A stretch of DNA of 64,000 bases from Alphaproteobacteria bacterium. GTDB taxonomy: Bacteria; Pseudomonadota; Alphaproteobacteria; RF32; CAG-239. The translations under genes and the position numbers were made by a program. Shown one piece after another: positions 34,718-43,516 of the stretch. Numbering within the stretch: the first letter of the stretch is position 1; every line of letters begins with the position of its first letter. The notes under the pieces were generated by a model. The model saw only the letters and a program-made list of their open reading frames with translations, made no database searches and was not told the origin of the DNA. The stretch spans positions 1 through 64,000 of the forward strand of contig SUUX01000005.1 in the NCBI GenBank assembly GCA_015062305.1. Reading direction: 5' to 3'.

Positions 34718-35616
34718 TGAGCGATGATGTTTCTAGATGTGGGTTTGTTGCGTTGATTGGCGCTCCTAATGCCGGTAAGTCAACAATTACAAATAATTTT
34801 GTAGGGTCTAAAGTATCTATTGTTTCTCCGAAAGTGCAAACAACCAGAACAATGGTGAAAGGAATAGGTATTTGGAAAAACACGCAAATAATATTTTTGG
34901 ATACACCGGGGATATTTAAGCCTAAACGTAGGTTGGACAAGGCTATGGTAACATCTGCATGGGATGGTGTTGGAGATGCCGATGTTATTGTTTTGGTCGT
35001 TGATGCTAAAAGAGGTTTTGATGATGAAACTCGTAGTATTGTTGCCAAGCTAAAAAAGAAAAAAATTAAAGCTGTTTTGGTGCTAAATAAAATAGATTTA
35101 TTGTCTAAAGAAAAGTTGCTTAAGCTAAGTCAAGATATAAATCAGGAAGGTGATTTTAAAGAGACATTTTTTATTTCGGCTGAAACAGGTGAATGTACAG
35201 AAGATTTTTATGATTATCTGGCTGGTGTGTTGCCAGAAAGTCCTTGGTATTATCCTGAAGATCAGATGTCTGATATGCCATTGAAAATGTTGGCTGCTGA
35301 AATTGTGCGAGAAAAACTCTTTTTATATTTGCGTCAAGAATTGCCTTATTCTCTAACAGTGGAACCGGAGCTGTGGGAACGCAGAGAAGACCAATCTATT
35401 CGAGCAGAAATTACCATATATGTAGAACGAGATAGTCAAAAGGTTATTGTTTTGGGTAAAGGCGGAAATATGATTAAGCGTATAGGCCAAACCGCTCGTA
35501 AAGAAATAGAAAACCTTTTGGAAGAAAAAGTTCATCTGTTTTTATTTGTTAAAGTTCGCGAGAATTGGCAGGATGATGCAGCTCGTTATGCTGCATGGGG
35601 ATTAAAGTTTGTATAA
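34717..35616 (+). CDS. era: GTPase Era
   Basis: A 299-residue GTPase for 16S rRNA maturation and 30S assembly. G1 is GAPNAGKSTITNNF, G3 DTPGIF, G4 NKID; the KH domain follows after residue 205 with VIVLGKGGNMIKRIG. The C-terminus ends WGLKFV: the last codons and the TAA stop lie inside the left arm of a palindromic repeat (35601 onward), so the usual final two or so residues may have been replaced by the insertion. Last gene of the rpoZ-to-era block; no recO follows here. Confidence 0.97.
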   Translation: MSDDVSRCGFVALIGAPNAGKSTITNNFVGSKVSIVSPKVQTTRTMVKGIGIWKNTQIIFLDTPGIFKPKRRLDKAMVTSAWDGVGDADVIVLVVDAKRGFDDETRSIVAKLKKKKIKAVLVLNKIDLLSKEKLLKLSQDINQEGDFKETFFISAETGECTEDFYDYLAGVLPESPWYYPEDQMSDMPLKMLAAEIVREKLFLYLRQELPYSLTVEPELWERREDQSIRAEITIYVERDSQKVIVLGKGGNMIKRIGQTARKEIENLLEEKVHLFLFVKVRENWQDDAARYAAWGLKFV

Positions 35617-35845
35617 TGGCTTATCTATAGCAATTTATTCCGGTCAAAAGTGTCCTCACGTACCTTTATGTACGCTCCGGTACTTTTGCCGTTTAAATTA
35701 CTATATCTAAACCATTCTCCAAACTTTAATTAAGGAGCGCTTATCTATAGCAATTTATTCCGTTCAAAAGTTTCCTCACGTACCTTTATGTACGCTCCGG
35801 TACTTTTGCCGTTTAAATTACTATATCTAAACAGTTTTTAAATCT
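35601..35845. repeat. Second locus of the palindromic repeat (two copies, 120-bp period)
   Basis: Unit 1 (35601-35730) aligns without gaps to unit 1 of the 14457 array at an offset of 21145. Its outer arms are ATTAAAGTTTG/CAAACTTTAAT, the left one inside era. Inner stems are TATAG/CTATA, AATTTA/TAAATT, CGG/CCG, CAAAAGT/ACTTTTG and CGTAC/GTACG. Unit 2 starts near 35739 and loses similarity after about 35836. Compared with the other locus, five base pairs are changed on both sides so that pairing is kept. Confidence 0.92.
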
Positions 35846-35966
35846 TTTAAAATAATAAAGCTTGTTATGTGACAAAAAGATGACAAAAACAACTTTACAA
35901 GTGTTGTTTTTTGTGATACAAAGGGGCAACAGAGTAATTATTTATAAACAATTAAATAAAGAGAAT

Positions 35967-36560
35967 ATGAAAAGAGAAAATGGCAGTATTGCGCATGTTC
36001 GTGCAGCAAATTCGAATTTTGCTCCTTATGTGAAGGCCGGAGCAGCAGATCGAAAAAACATTGTCGATATTGTTGCTAATAATGATGGCGACGATATTGT
36101 AATGTGTTTGAATCTCGGAGGGTTTGTTGAGGCTATCCGTCAAGGGATAATCAAGGAGTGCAAGCCTTTTGATGAAAAAACAGCGGATTTATGTTCTCAC
36201 ATGGGGCATTTGACCGTAGATGGCATGACATTGCTGGAAATGGTGAAGATTGCATCTAAGATGGTCGGATATCTAGAAGACAAGAGCTTTGGTTTGCTTC
36301 TTTGGGGTGCATGGGCTACATTGGTTTTTGAGAGAAACGGCGAAACAATTTCTTTATCTAGCTTAAATTTTGATGACATTTTGCTTTTTGATTGCGGAAC
36401 ATTCCGTTTTGAGCAGAATGCAACAGGAGAAACTATCTTGTTTGTAAAAATTGGGGAAAGAGAAGAAATTCGTTGGTGTGGAAGATATCCTGATGCGGTT
36501 TTGGCCGACGTTATTATTAGTCAGAACCCTGCCTTTGCGATATTTGTCGCAAACCAGTAG
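35967..36560 (+). CDS. Unknown protein
   Basis: A 197-residue soluble protein, unrecognised. ATG at 35967 has AAAGAGA upstream; the frame is open back to 35862 but that part contains no ribosome binding site and overlaps low-complexity leader sequence. The central part has a hydrophobic helix-like LLEMVKIASKMVGYLEDKSF and then LLLWGAWATLVF; the C-terminal half is beta-like (LFDCGTFRFEQNATGETILF). No motif found. It is preceded by the repeat locus and followed by flagellar genes. Confidence 0.68.
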   Translation: MKRENGSIAHVRAANSNFAPYVKAGAADRKNIVDIVANNDGDDIVMCLNLGGFVEAIRQGIIKECKPFDEKTADLCSHMGHLTVDGMTLLEMVKIASKMVGYLEDKSFGLLLWGAWATLVFERNGETISLSSLNFDDILLFDCGTFRFEQNATGETILFVKIGEREEIRWCGRYPDAVLADVIISQNPAFAIFVANQ

Positions 36561-36637
36561 GGTAGCCGTTAGTTTTATTAAGACAGTAACTTTTAGGTTG
36601 CTGTCTTTTTTTTGTATTTAAATGACTGTTTAAAAAA

Positions 36638-36654
36638 TTGGCACGTCTTTTGCA
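36638..36654 (+). promoter_or_regulatory. Sigma-54 promoter of flgFGAH
   Basis: TTGGCACGTCTTTTGCA: GG and GC elements with 10 bases between, matching TGGCACG-N4-TTGC. Located 48 bases before flgF, the same distance as in the flgB promoter. Confidence 0.9.
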
Positions 36655-36702
36655 TATATGTAGGCAAATGGTTTTAATTATCCAAAAGATTGGGGAAATA
36701 AT

Positions 36703-37446
36703 ATGGATAATACTAATTATATAGCTTTATCTAGGCAAATGGCTTTATGGAAGCAGATGGATGTGCTTTCTAATAATATGGCCAATATGAATACTTCTGG
36801 TTTTAAGCAAGATGAAGCCTTGTTTACTTCTTATTTAGTACAGACACCTGAGGCAGAGGGAATTGGAAGTACTCCGTTGTATTTTACTGAAGATTTTGGA
36901 ACATTTCAGAATTTTGCAGAAGGTGCAATTGTTGAAACAGGTAATGTTTTTGATTTGGCAATCAAAGGTGATGCTTTTTTCTGTTTGGAAACAAAAGCCG
37001 GTGAGATGTATACCAGAAAGGGGCAGTTTTCTCTTAACTCTGATGGAATGTTGGTGAGTAATGAGGGGGATATTGTTTTATCTGAGAATAATGAACCTTT
37101 GATTTTTGCTCCCGGAGAAACAGAAATTACTATTTCTGAGAGTGGGGACGTAATGACCGAAAACGGATTAATCGGTCGTTTGAAGCTGGTTAGTTTTGAA
37201 GATAATCAGAAGTTGCTTAAGGTTGCCGGTACAATGTTTGAAAACGTGGACGGCAATAATATGCAAGTGGGCAATAATAATGCAATTGTTGCTCAAGGTG
37301 CAGTTGAAAAGTCTAATGTAAATGCGATTGAAGAGATGACAAGATTGATTAAAGTTCAACGCAGTTATGAATATGTTCAACAAATGATAGATCAAGAGCA
37401 TGATCGTCTATCAAACACAATTTCAACCTATGCCCAGTTGGCATAA
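36703..37446 (+). CDS. flgF: Flagellar proximal rod protein FlgF
   Basis: A 247-residue rod subunit. N-terminal rod motif (YIALSRQMALWKQMDVLSNN then MANMNTSGFKQ), central FDLAIKGDAFFCLETKAG and MYTRKGQFSLNSDG, and C-terminal VNAIEEMTRLIKVQRSYEYV. It is the first gene of flgF-flgG-flgA-flgH. GGGGAAA precedes the ATG and a sigma-54 promoter lies upstream. Secreted by the flagellar export apparatus. Confidence 0.96.
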   Translation: MDNTNYIALSRQMALWKQMDVLSNNMANMNTSGFKQDEALFTSYLVQTPEAEGIGSTPLYFTEDFGTFQNFAEGAIVETGNVFDLAIKGDAFFCLETKAGEMYTRKGQFSLNSDGMLVSNEGDIVLSENNEPLIFAPGETEITISESGDVMTENGLIGRLKLVSFEDNQKLLKVAGTMFENVDGNNMQVGNNNAIVAQGAVEKSNVNAIEEMTRLIKVQRSYEYVQQMIDQEHDRLSNTISTYAQLA

Positions 37447-37468
37447 TGATTAAAAGAGGGGAAAGATA

Positions 37469-38257
37469 ATGAGATCTTTACATATTGGGGCAACCGGAAT
37501 GTTAGCACAACAAACAAATGTTGATGTGATTTCCAACAATATTGCTAATATGAACACAACAGCTTATACAAAACGTAGAGCCGAGTTTAATGATTTGTTG
37601 TATCAGAATATTATTCGTCCTGGATCTGCTTCTAGTGCTGATAATACAATTGTACCATCTGGTATTCAGCTTGGTTTGGGTGTTAAAACTGCGGCTGTGT
37701 ATAGGATTACAGATGGTGGCAGTTTGACCAATACGGGAAATGACTTGGACTTGGCTATTAAGGGAAGAGGCTATTTTCAAGTTGAGTTGCCAGAAGGTAA
37801 AGGTATTGCTTATACAAGAGATGGTGCTTTTCAGCGTAATGGTGATGGCGTGATTGTGACGCATGACGGATATGTTGTGCAACCAGAAATTACAATTCCG
37901 GAAGATGCGACCGAAGTTTTTGTTAATAGCTCAGGTGAAGTATGGGTTAAGCAAGATGGTGAAACAGATGAAATAAATGTTGGTCAGCTGGAATTGGCTA
38001 CTTTTGTGAATGAAGCTGGACTTGAAGCAATGGGTAATAATCTGTTTTTAGAAACTCAGGCTTCTGGTGCTCCGGTGTTGGATAATCCTGATAGTGAAGG
38101 TTTTGGTGCTGTGTTGCAAGGATATTTGGCAACATCAAATGTTAATCCGGTGACGGAAATAACAGAGTTGGTTTCTGCTCAGAGAGCTTATGAAATGAAC
38201 TCTAAAATTATTTCTACTTCTGATCAAATGCTTAATACTATTAATCAGTTGAAGTAA
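37469..38257 (+). CDS. flgG: Flagellar distal rod protein FlgG
   Basis: A 262-residue distal rod protein, the usual length. LHIGATGMLAQQTNVDVISN then NIANMNTTAYTKRR at the N-terminus; LDLAIKGRGYFQVELPEG, YTRDGAFQRNGDG and GYLATSNVNPVTEITELVSA then QRAYEMNSKII at the C-terminus. GAGGGGAAAG precedes the ATG. The stop overlaps flgA by one base. Confidence 0.97.
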   Translation: MRSLHIGATGMLAQQTNVDVISNNIANMNTTAYTKRRAEFNDLLYQNIIRPGSASSADNTIVPSGIQLGLGVKTAAVYRITDGGSLTNTGNDLDLAIKGRGYFQVELPEGKGIAYTRDGAFQRNGDGVIVTHDGYVVQPEITIPEDATEVFVNSSGEVWVKQDGETDEINVGQLELATFVNEAGLEAMGNNLFLETQASGAPVLDNPDSEGFGAVLQGYLATSNVNPVTEITELVSAQRAYEMNSKIISTSDQMLNTINQLK

Positions 38258-38967
38258 TGAAGATGGGTAAGTTGCTGAAAATATTGGCTGTTTTGTTGTT
38301 GGTGGCAGATGTTGCTAGAGCAGGGGTGACTTTGCGTGATGTGGATTTTGTCACAGCGCTACAAAAGGAATTTGTAGAACAAGGCCGAGATGAAAATGTT
38401 GAATTGGAGTTTTTTGGAGGTCAAACATCTTATATGTTTGACGATGCACAAAAAGCGAAGATTTTAATCTCTGGTTTGGATATTGATGATGAGCAGGGCA
38501 GATTTTTGGCAAAGGCGGAAATTTTTGCCGATGGTAAATTGGTGGAAACAACGAGTTTGAGTGGACGCTTCTTTGTGTTGGGCGATGTTTTTGTACCGGC
38601 AGTGGAGATATCTAAAGGAGAATTGATTTCTGAAGATAAGCTGGAATTGGCAAGCGTGCGTTTGAATCGTTTGAAAGAAGATGTTGTGGTTGAAAAAGAA
38701 AAACTTGTTGGTATGCAGGCAAGAAAAACTTTGAAAGCCGGAAAAATTATTAATGATAGAGAAATCGGCCCTTATATAATAATAAAAAAAGGAGCTTTGG
38801 TTACCTCTATGTATAAGTCTAAGGGATTGTTGATTACGGCTCAGGCGGTTGCTTTGAGTGATGGAGCAAAAGGACAAACCATAGAATTGGAAAATACAAA
38901 AAGCAAGAAGCGTTTTTGGGCAAAAGTTGTTGATGCTGAAACAGTAGAAATTGTAGTAGAAGAATAA
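38257..38967 (+). CDS. flgA: P-ring assembly chaperone FlgA
   Basis: A 236-residue periplasmic chaperone for FlgI polymerisation. Signal peptide MGKLLKILAVLLLVADVARA, then a variable domain and the conserved SAF-like C-terminal domain (FVPAVEISKGELISEDKLEL, MQARKTLKAGKIINDREI, LLITAQAVALSDGAKGQTIE). Start at 38257 overlaps the flgG stop; an ATG six bases downstream would also serve. No flgI is adjacent, so the P-ring gene must lie elsewhere. Confidence 0.93.
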   Translation: MKMGKLLKILAVLLLVADVARAGVTLRDVDFVTALQKEFVEQGRDENVELEFFGGQTSYMFDDAQKAKILISGLDIDDEQGRFLAKAEIFADGKLVETTSLSGRFFVLGDVFVPAVEISKGELISEDKLELASVRLNRLKEDVVVEKEKLVGMQARKTLKAGKIINDREIGPYIIIKKGALVTSMYKSKGLLITAQAVALSDGAKGQTIELENTKSKKRFWAKVVDAETVEIVVEE

Positions 38968-38978
38968 AAGGCGGAGTG

Positions 38979-39746
38979 ATGAAAATGTTAAGCATAAATA
39001 AAACAGTCAGACAAAGTGTTGTGGCATTAATGTTGGCAACATCGTTGTCCGGATGCGGAATGCTTTCTCGTTTGAGCAGAGTTGGACAAGAGCCGCCACT
39101 AACACCAATTACAAATCCGGTAGAAGCCAGAGGATATGAACCGGTTTCTATGCCGATGCCTCATACAGAGGAAGCTACTTCTGCAGCAAACTCTTTATGG
39201 AAGCGAGGCTCTAGCGGATTCTTTAAGGATCAGAGAGCTTCTAAGGTGGGGGATATTATTACGGTAAAAGTTTCTGCTAAAGATACGGCATTGATGGAAA
39301 ATGAAATGGAGCAGAACAGAGATGATAACAGTGATTCTTTGGGGATAGGCTCGTTCTTTGGATATGAAAGTTATTTGGACAAGATTTTGCCGGGTGCCGC
39401 AGATAAGGATAATTTGGTTGATATTAATTCGAATCGGGAAATATCTGGTGACGGCAAAATTGATAGAAAAGAAAAAATAGATATGACAATGGCTGCTATC
39501 GTAACTCAAGTGTTGCCAAATGGTAATTTGGTGATTGAAGGAACTCAAGAAATTAGAGTCAGTTATGAAGTGCGCCAGTTGACAGTTCGAGGTGTGATAA
39601 GAAGAGCAGATATAACTTCGGATAACACAATAGAATCCAGCAAAATTGCAGAATTGAGAGTTTCTTATGGCGGAGAGGGTGTGATATCTGATGTTCAGCA
39701 ACCTCGCTATGGAAGGCAGATATTGGATATTGTTGCTCCGTTCTAG
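38979..39746 (+). CDS. flgH: Flagellar L-ring lipoprotein FlgH
   Basis: About 255 residues. The N-terminal signal ends in a lipobox LSGCGML, so the protein is lipidated and outer-membrane anchored. Conserved core: SLWKRGSSGFFKDQRASKVG then DIITVKVSAKD, LPNGNLVIEGTQEIRVSYE, and VRGVIRRADITSDNTIESSK. GGCGGAG sits in front of the ATG at 38979. Last gene of the flgFGAH operon. Presence of an L ring confirms a Gram-negative envelope. Confidence 0.96.
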   Translation: MKMLSINKTVRQSVVALMLATSLSGCGMLSRLSRVGQEPPLTPITNPVEARGYEPVSMPMPHTEEATSAANSLWKRGSSGFFKDQRASKVGDIITVKVSAKDTALMENEMEQNRDDNSDSLGIGSFFGYESYLDKILPGAADKDNLVDINSNREISGDGKIDRKEKIDMTMAAIVTQVLPNGNLVIEGTQEIRVSYEVRQLTVRGVIRRADITSDNTIESSKIAELRVSYGGEGVISDVQQPRYGRQILDIVAPF

Positions 39747-39849
39747 AGTAAGTTTCCCTTATTATTGTGTGTCAGATTTTAAGAAAAAGTCTCCCCAATT
39801 TTTTCTTAAATGTATCGGTTCCAGTATGGAACTGAATTTCCCCAATGAT

Positions 39850-39886
39850 CTGTCCCGAGTTTTCCCCAATCTTCGGGACAGATTTT
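39850..39886 (+). terminator. Intrinsic terminator of the flgFGAH operon
   Basis: CTGTCCCGA / TCGGGACAG followed by ATTTTT, about 100 bases after flgH. A smaller hairpin GTTCCA-GTA-TGGAAC lies just upstream. Confidence 0.85.
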
Positions 39887-39974
39887 TAAGTGGATGATTT
39901 TGGTTTTGATGTTTAAATGAAAAAAATAACTGTTATATTCGTTGTGATGATAATTCTATTAAAAGGAAGCGTAA

Positions 39975-40643
39975 ATGAATAATATCGATGATCAGATTAG
40001 AGATGCTGAAGAAGAAGCAAGCTTGTTGATGGGATTCTCAAAAGCTTTGACATCTGCTTCTACATGCAATGATAACCATGTGAAATTGATGGCTTTAGAT
40101 GAGAATCTGAAGTTGTGGGTAGGAATAGAATCATCGCTGAAAAGCGCAAAGAATTTGCTTCCACAAGAAATTAAGGAAAATTTATTGAAATTGTCTAAGT
40201 ATGTTGAACGTTTGACCATATCTAAGGGTGTAGATATGAGCAAGACAGACTTTGATTGCTTGGCTAATATAAATATGCAGATTTCTGAAGGTTTGTTGGC
40301 TGTGGTCAGAAACTCTTTGGCAAAAGAAGAAGCTTTTTCTTTGCTGAAATGTGCTATTGATTTGTCTAATGCTCATGAAAGTAAAAATTCTGGCGATTTG
40401 ATAAATGCTTTGGATAATAATTTGCAATTGTGGGTGTATATTAAGACTTTGGCAAAAAACAAATCTACAGCATTGCCAGAGGAAACAAAGTCAAATTTGA
40501 TTAAATTGGCTGATTATGTTTCTTCTAAGACATTAGAAGTAGGAAAGAATTTGGATAAGGTTGACAATGGAACAATTGAAAGCTTTATCAATGCTAATTT
40601 GCAAATATCCGAAGGTTTGATTACCAGTCAGAAGATAGCTTAA
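39975..40643 (+). CDS. FlaF-like flagellar protein with two tandem FlaF-type repeats
   Basis: A 222-residue soluble helical protein. Two copies of one pattern are seen: residues 22-110 (LMALDENLKLWVGI, NLLPQEIKENLLKLSKYVER, ANINMQISEGLL) and 120-218 (INALDNNLQLWVYI, ALPEETKSNLIKLADYVSSK, INANLQISEGLI). Each copy has the order of FlaF, the alphaproteobacterial flagellin-synthesis regulator: L-N-LW, LP, a helix, then IN-I-GL. FlaF is normally one such unit of about 115 residues. Placement after the sigma-54 flgFGAH operon supports a flagellar role. Assignment to FlaF is by pattern only; AAAAGGAAG precedes the ATG. Confidence 0.6.
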   Translation: MNNIDDQIRDAEEEASLLMGFSKALTSASTCNDNHVKLMALDENLKLWVGIESSLKSAKNLLPQEIKENLLKLSKYVERLTISKGVDMSKTDFDCLANINMQISEGLLAVVRNSLAKEEAFSLLKCAIDLSNAHESKNSGDLINALDNNLQLWVYIKTLAKNKSTALPEETKSNLIKLADYVSSKTLEVGKNLDKVDNGTIESFINANLQISEGLITSQKIA

Positions 40644-40660
40644 TTATTGTATATTTTATA

Positions 40661-40687
40661 AAAGCCGTCTTAGAGACGGCTTTTTTT
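40661..40687 (+). terminator. Intrinsic terminator
   Basis: AGCCGTCT-TAG-AGACGGCT followed by seven T; ends the FlaF-like gene. Confidence 0.94.
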
Positions 40688-40768
40688 ATGCACAATAAGC
40701 TGTTATCTCTGTTGTAAAAACAGATAAAAAACAATATAAATAAACAGATTACAGATGGAGATGAATAT

Positions 40769-42019
40769 ATGTTGTTTTCTAAATTTGAGCGATTGGTGGC
40801 AAAAAGGTATTTGCGAGCAAAGAGAAAAGAAGGTTTTATCTCGGTTATAACAGGGTTTGCTTTTACTGGAATTGCGCTGGGTGTTGCAACTTTGATTATT
40901 GTAATGTCGGTAATGAATGGTTTTAGACATGAGTTGCTTGGTCGCATTTTGGGGATTAACGGCCATATCGGAATAATGTCTCCTCTGGGGTATCCTTTTA
41001 ATAACTACAAACAAGCTGTTTCTGATTTGGGAGACATCGAGCATGTTAAGTTAGTGATACCTATGATTGAAAATCAGTTGTTGGTGTCGGCAGGAAAATC
41101 TGCTGAAGGGGCTATGGTGAGAGGAGTTTCGGCTGAAGATTTGCTTAAAAAACCTATTTTACAAGAAGCTTTTAAGAAAGTTGATATGAAAGATTTTGTT
41201 GGGGATAATGTGGTTATGGGCGTGCGTTTGGCAACCAAGATGGGAGTTGTGCCAGGCGATAAGGTGACGCTGATATCGCCAAATGGAAAAGTTACAGCAT
41301 TTGGCACAGTGCCAAGAATGAAGTCGTATCAAGTGATTGGTGTTTTTGAAGCCGGTATGTATGAATATGATTCCAGTTTTATATTTATGCCTTTGGATAC
41401 GGCTCAGACATATTTTGGCTTGAAAGGAGCTGTTACACATATTGACGTGACAATAGATGATGAAAAGGTGTTAGCTCCGGTTAGAAGAGGGATAGAACGC
41501 AGTGTTAGTGGTGATGGAGCCTATGTCTACGATTGGAAGCAAACCAATGCAGCGTTTTTTAATGCTATAGATGTTGAAAGAAATGTGATGTTTATAATAT
41601 TGACACTCATCATATTGGTGGCTGCATTTAATATTATTACCGGTCTGATTATGTTGGTAAAAGACAAGGGTAGAGATGTTGCAGTATTGCGAACAATGGG
41701 TGCTACTAAAGGTATGGTAATGCGTATATTTTTTATGGATGGAGCATTTATTGGTGTTGTGGGAACAACAATAGGTTTGATTTTGGGATTGCTGTTTTGT
41801 CATAATATTGAGGCAATTCGTCAGGGGTTGCAGGCCTTGATGGGAAGAGATTTGTTTTCGGCAGAAATATATTTCTTATCTAAATTGCCTGCCAAGGTTG
41901 ATAATATGGAAGTTTTGACTGTTGTGGTGATTTCTTTGTTGCTGTCTTTTTTGGCAACGTTATATCCGGCATATCGTGCTGCAAAAATGGATCCGGTGGA
42001 GGCTTTGCGCTATGAATAA
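40769..42019 (+). CDS. lolC: Lipoprotein-releasing ABC transporter permease (LolC/LolE)
   Basis: A 416-residue inner-membrane permease of the Lol system, which extracts outer-membrane lipoproteins. It has one N-terminal helix (FISVITGFAFTGIALGVATL), a periplasmic domain of about 230 residues and three C-terminal helices (MFIILTLIILVAAFNIITGL; IGVVGTTIGLILGLLF; VVVISLLLSFLATLYPAYRA). The N-terminal ERLVAKRYLRAKRKEGFISV is typical. Only one permease gene is present, as in LolF-type systems where a homodimer is used; I cannot separate LolC from LolE. Overlaps lolD by eight bases. Confidence 0.93.
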   Translation: MLFSKFERLVAKRYLRAKRKEGFISVITGFAFTGIALGVATLIIVMSVMNGFRHELLGRILGINGHIGIMSPLGYPFNNYKQAVSDLGDIEHVKLVIPMIENQLLVSAGKSAEGAMVRGVSAEDLLKKPILQEAFKKVDMKDFVGDNVVMGVRLATKMGVVPGDKVTLISPNGKVTAFGTVPRMKSYQVIGVFEAGMYEYDSSFIFMPLDTAQTYFGLKGAVTHIDVTIDDEKVLAPVRRGIERSVSGDGAYVYDWKQTNAAFFNAIDVERNVMFIILTLIILVAAFNIITGLIMLVKDKGRDVAVLRTMGATKGMVMRIFFMDGAFIGVVGTTIGLILGLLFCHNIEAIRQGLQALMGRDLFSAEIYFLSKLPAKVDNMEVLTVVVISLLLSFLATLYPAYRAAKMDPVEALRYE

Positions 42020-42725
42020 ACAGACACCTACATTAGAATTGAAAAAATTACATCGCTCTTTTAGGCAAGGAAGCCAGATTGTAGATGTGTTGCGTGGTGT
42101 GGACTTGCAAATTGATAAAGGCGAAGTTGTTGCTTTGATTGGGCCATCCGGAGCCGGAAAATCTACGTTGTTGCAAATAACAGGGTTGCTGGATCAGCCT
42201 AGTAAGGGCGAAGTTTATCTAGATGGACTAAAATGCTCTAAGTTGGGTGATGCAATGAGAACTTCTTTGCGTAGAGATTACTTGGGGTTTGTGTATCAAT
42301 ATCATAATTTGTTGCCAGATTTTGATGCTGTTGAAAATGTGATGATGCCTCTTTTGATATCAGGGGTAAAGCCTGTGTTGGCTAAAGACAGAGCAGAAAA
42401 GTTGCTAAAGCGTTTGGGATTAGAAAAAAGATTTAGACATCGCCCCGCAGAACTTTCGGGAGGAGAACAACAGCGAGTGGCTATTGCAAGAGCATTGGCA
42501 AATGCTCCAAAACTTTTGTTGGCAGATGAACCTACCGGAAATTTGGATCCCAAAACTTCGGAGGCTGTTTTTGCTGAATTGGTTGCAATAGTCAGAGAAA
42601 CAGGTTTGTCGGCTTTGGTTGCTACTCATAATATGGAGCTAGCTAAACAAATGGATAGAATTGTTGTTCTGCAAGATGGTAAGCTGATTGAGACTTCGTC
42701 ATCTATGGATAAGAACTTTTATTAG
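42012..42725 (+). CDS. lolD: Lipoprotein-releasing ABC transporter ATP-binding protein
   Basis: A 237-residue ABC ATPase that powers LolC/E. Walker A is GPSGAGKST, the signature LSGGEQQRVAIARAL, Walker B LLLADEPTGNLD, and the switch His in VATHNMELAKQMD. It belongs to the MacB/LolD-type cluster. Starts at ATG 42012 inside the end of the permease gene (translational coupling). Confidence 0.95.
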   Translation: MNKQTPTLELKKLHRSFRQGSQIVDVLRGVDLQIDKGEVVALIGPSGAGKSTLLQITGLLDQPSKGEVYLDGLKCSKLGDAMRTSLRRDYLGFVYQYHNLLPDFDAVENVMMPLLISGVKPVLAKDRAEKLLKRLGLEKRFRHRPAELSGGEQQRVAIARALANAPKLLLADEPTGNLDPKTSEAVFAELVAIVRETGLSALVATHNMELAKQMDRIVVLQDGKLIETSSSMDKNFY

Positions 42726-42748
42726 AGTTATTTTTTTGAAGAAAATGC

Positions 42749-42827
42749 TTGCATTTGCTTTTGTTTCGATGTATAAGACGCCTTGAACCGAGTGGTGTGG
42801 GCTAATCGGCATGCCTTGCGACTCGTT
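42749..42827 (+). promoter_or_regulatory. Promoter and structured leader of rpmI-rplT
   Basis: TTGCAT (42749-42754) and TATAAG (42772-42777) 17 bases apart form a likely promoter. The leader contains a hairpin from AACCGAGT to ACTCGTT (42787-42827). L20 is known to repress its own operon through leader RNA in other bacteria; whether this structure does so is inference. Confidence 0.5.
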
Positions 42828-42865
42828 ATAAATCCGTAATTTATGTAATTTGGAAAGGGATTAAA

Positions 42866-43063
42866 ATGCCTAAAATGAAAACTAAGAGTGCCGTAAAAAA
42901 ACGCTTTAGCGTTACCGGTACAGGTAAATTGAAAAGAAACGCCGCTTATAAAAGACACTTGCTCTTCAATAAGCCTACAAAAATGAAAAGACAGGCTCGT
43001 GGTACTGTATTGCTTGACGAGGCTGATGTTAAAATCGTTAAGAAGTTTTTACCGTATTTGTAA
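42866..43063 (+). CDS. rpmI: 50S ribosomal protein L35
   Basis: A 65-residue basic protein, the usual length: [20 protein letters not shown] then [28 protein letters not shown] precedes the ATG. Twelve bases to rplT, forming the classical L35-L20 unit; infC is not adjacent. Confidence 0.98.
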   Translation: MPKMKTKSAVKKRFSVTGTGKLKRNAAYKRHLLFNKPTKMKRQARGTVLLDEADVKIVKKFLPYL

Positions 43064-43075
43064 GGGGAAGAAGAG

Positions 43076-43435
43076 ATGTCACGTATTAAAAGAGGTGTTA
43101 CTGCACACGCACGTCACAAAAAAGTTCTCTCTATGGCCAAAGGTTACAGAGGACGTAATAAGAATGTATTTAGAGTAGCTGTTGAAAAAGTTGAAAAAGC
43201 TTTGCAATATGCTTATCGTGATAGAAGAACCAAAAAGAGAAATTTCCGTGCTTTGTGGATTCAGCGTATTAATGCTGCTACTCGCTTGCACGATATGACA
43301 TATTCTCGATTTATGAACGGGCTCGCCAAAGCAGGTATTGAGCTTGATCGTAAAGTGTTGGCTGATATCGCTGTTAAAGAGCCCGAAACTTTCGCAAAAC
43401 TGGTTGAACAGGTTAAGGCTTCTTTAAGTAAGTAA
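43076..43435 (+). CDS. rplT: 50S ribosomal protein L20
   Basis: A 119-residue early-assembly 23S rRNA-binding protein: [40 protein letters not shown], and [29 protein letters not shown] precedes the ATG. A stable hairpin separates it from pheS. Confidence 0.98.
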   Translation: MSRIKRGVTAHARHKKVLSMAKGYRGRNKNVFRVAVEKVEKALQYAYRDRRTKKRNFRALWIQRINAATRLHDMTYSRFMNGLAKAGIELDRKVLADIAVKEPETFAKLVEQVKASLSK

Positions 43436-43458
43436 TTATCGAAACAAATGTTGATGTT

Positions 43459-43493
43459 AGAGAGTCTGCTTGAGCAATCAGGTAAGACTCTCT
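43459..43493 (+). terminator. Stable hairpin between rplT and pheS
   Basis: AGAGAGTCT-G-CTTGA-GCAA-TCAGG-TA-AGACTCTCT, closed by a GNRA-type loop and followed by the weak T-stretch TGCATTTT. It may be a partial terminator or mRNA processing site separating rplT from pheST. I saw no Phe-rich leader peptide that would support classical attenuation. Confidence 0.6.
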
Positions 43494-43516
43494 TGCATTT
43501 TAAATATGGTGGAAAA

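Noticed and set aside
43459..43493. Classical Phe-peptide attenuator for pheST
   Set aside because: The hairpin is real, but no short leader frame with clustered Phe codons lies upstream and the T-run is weak.
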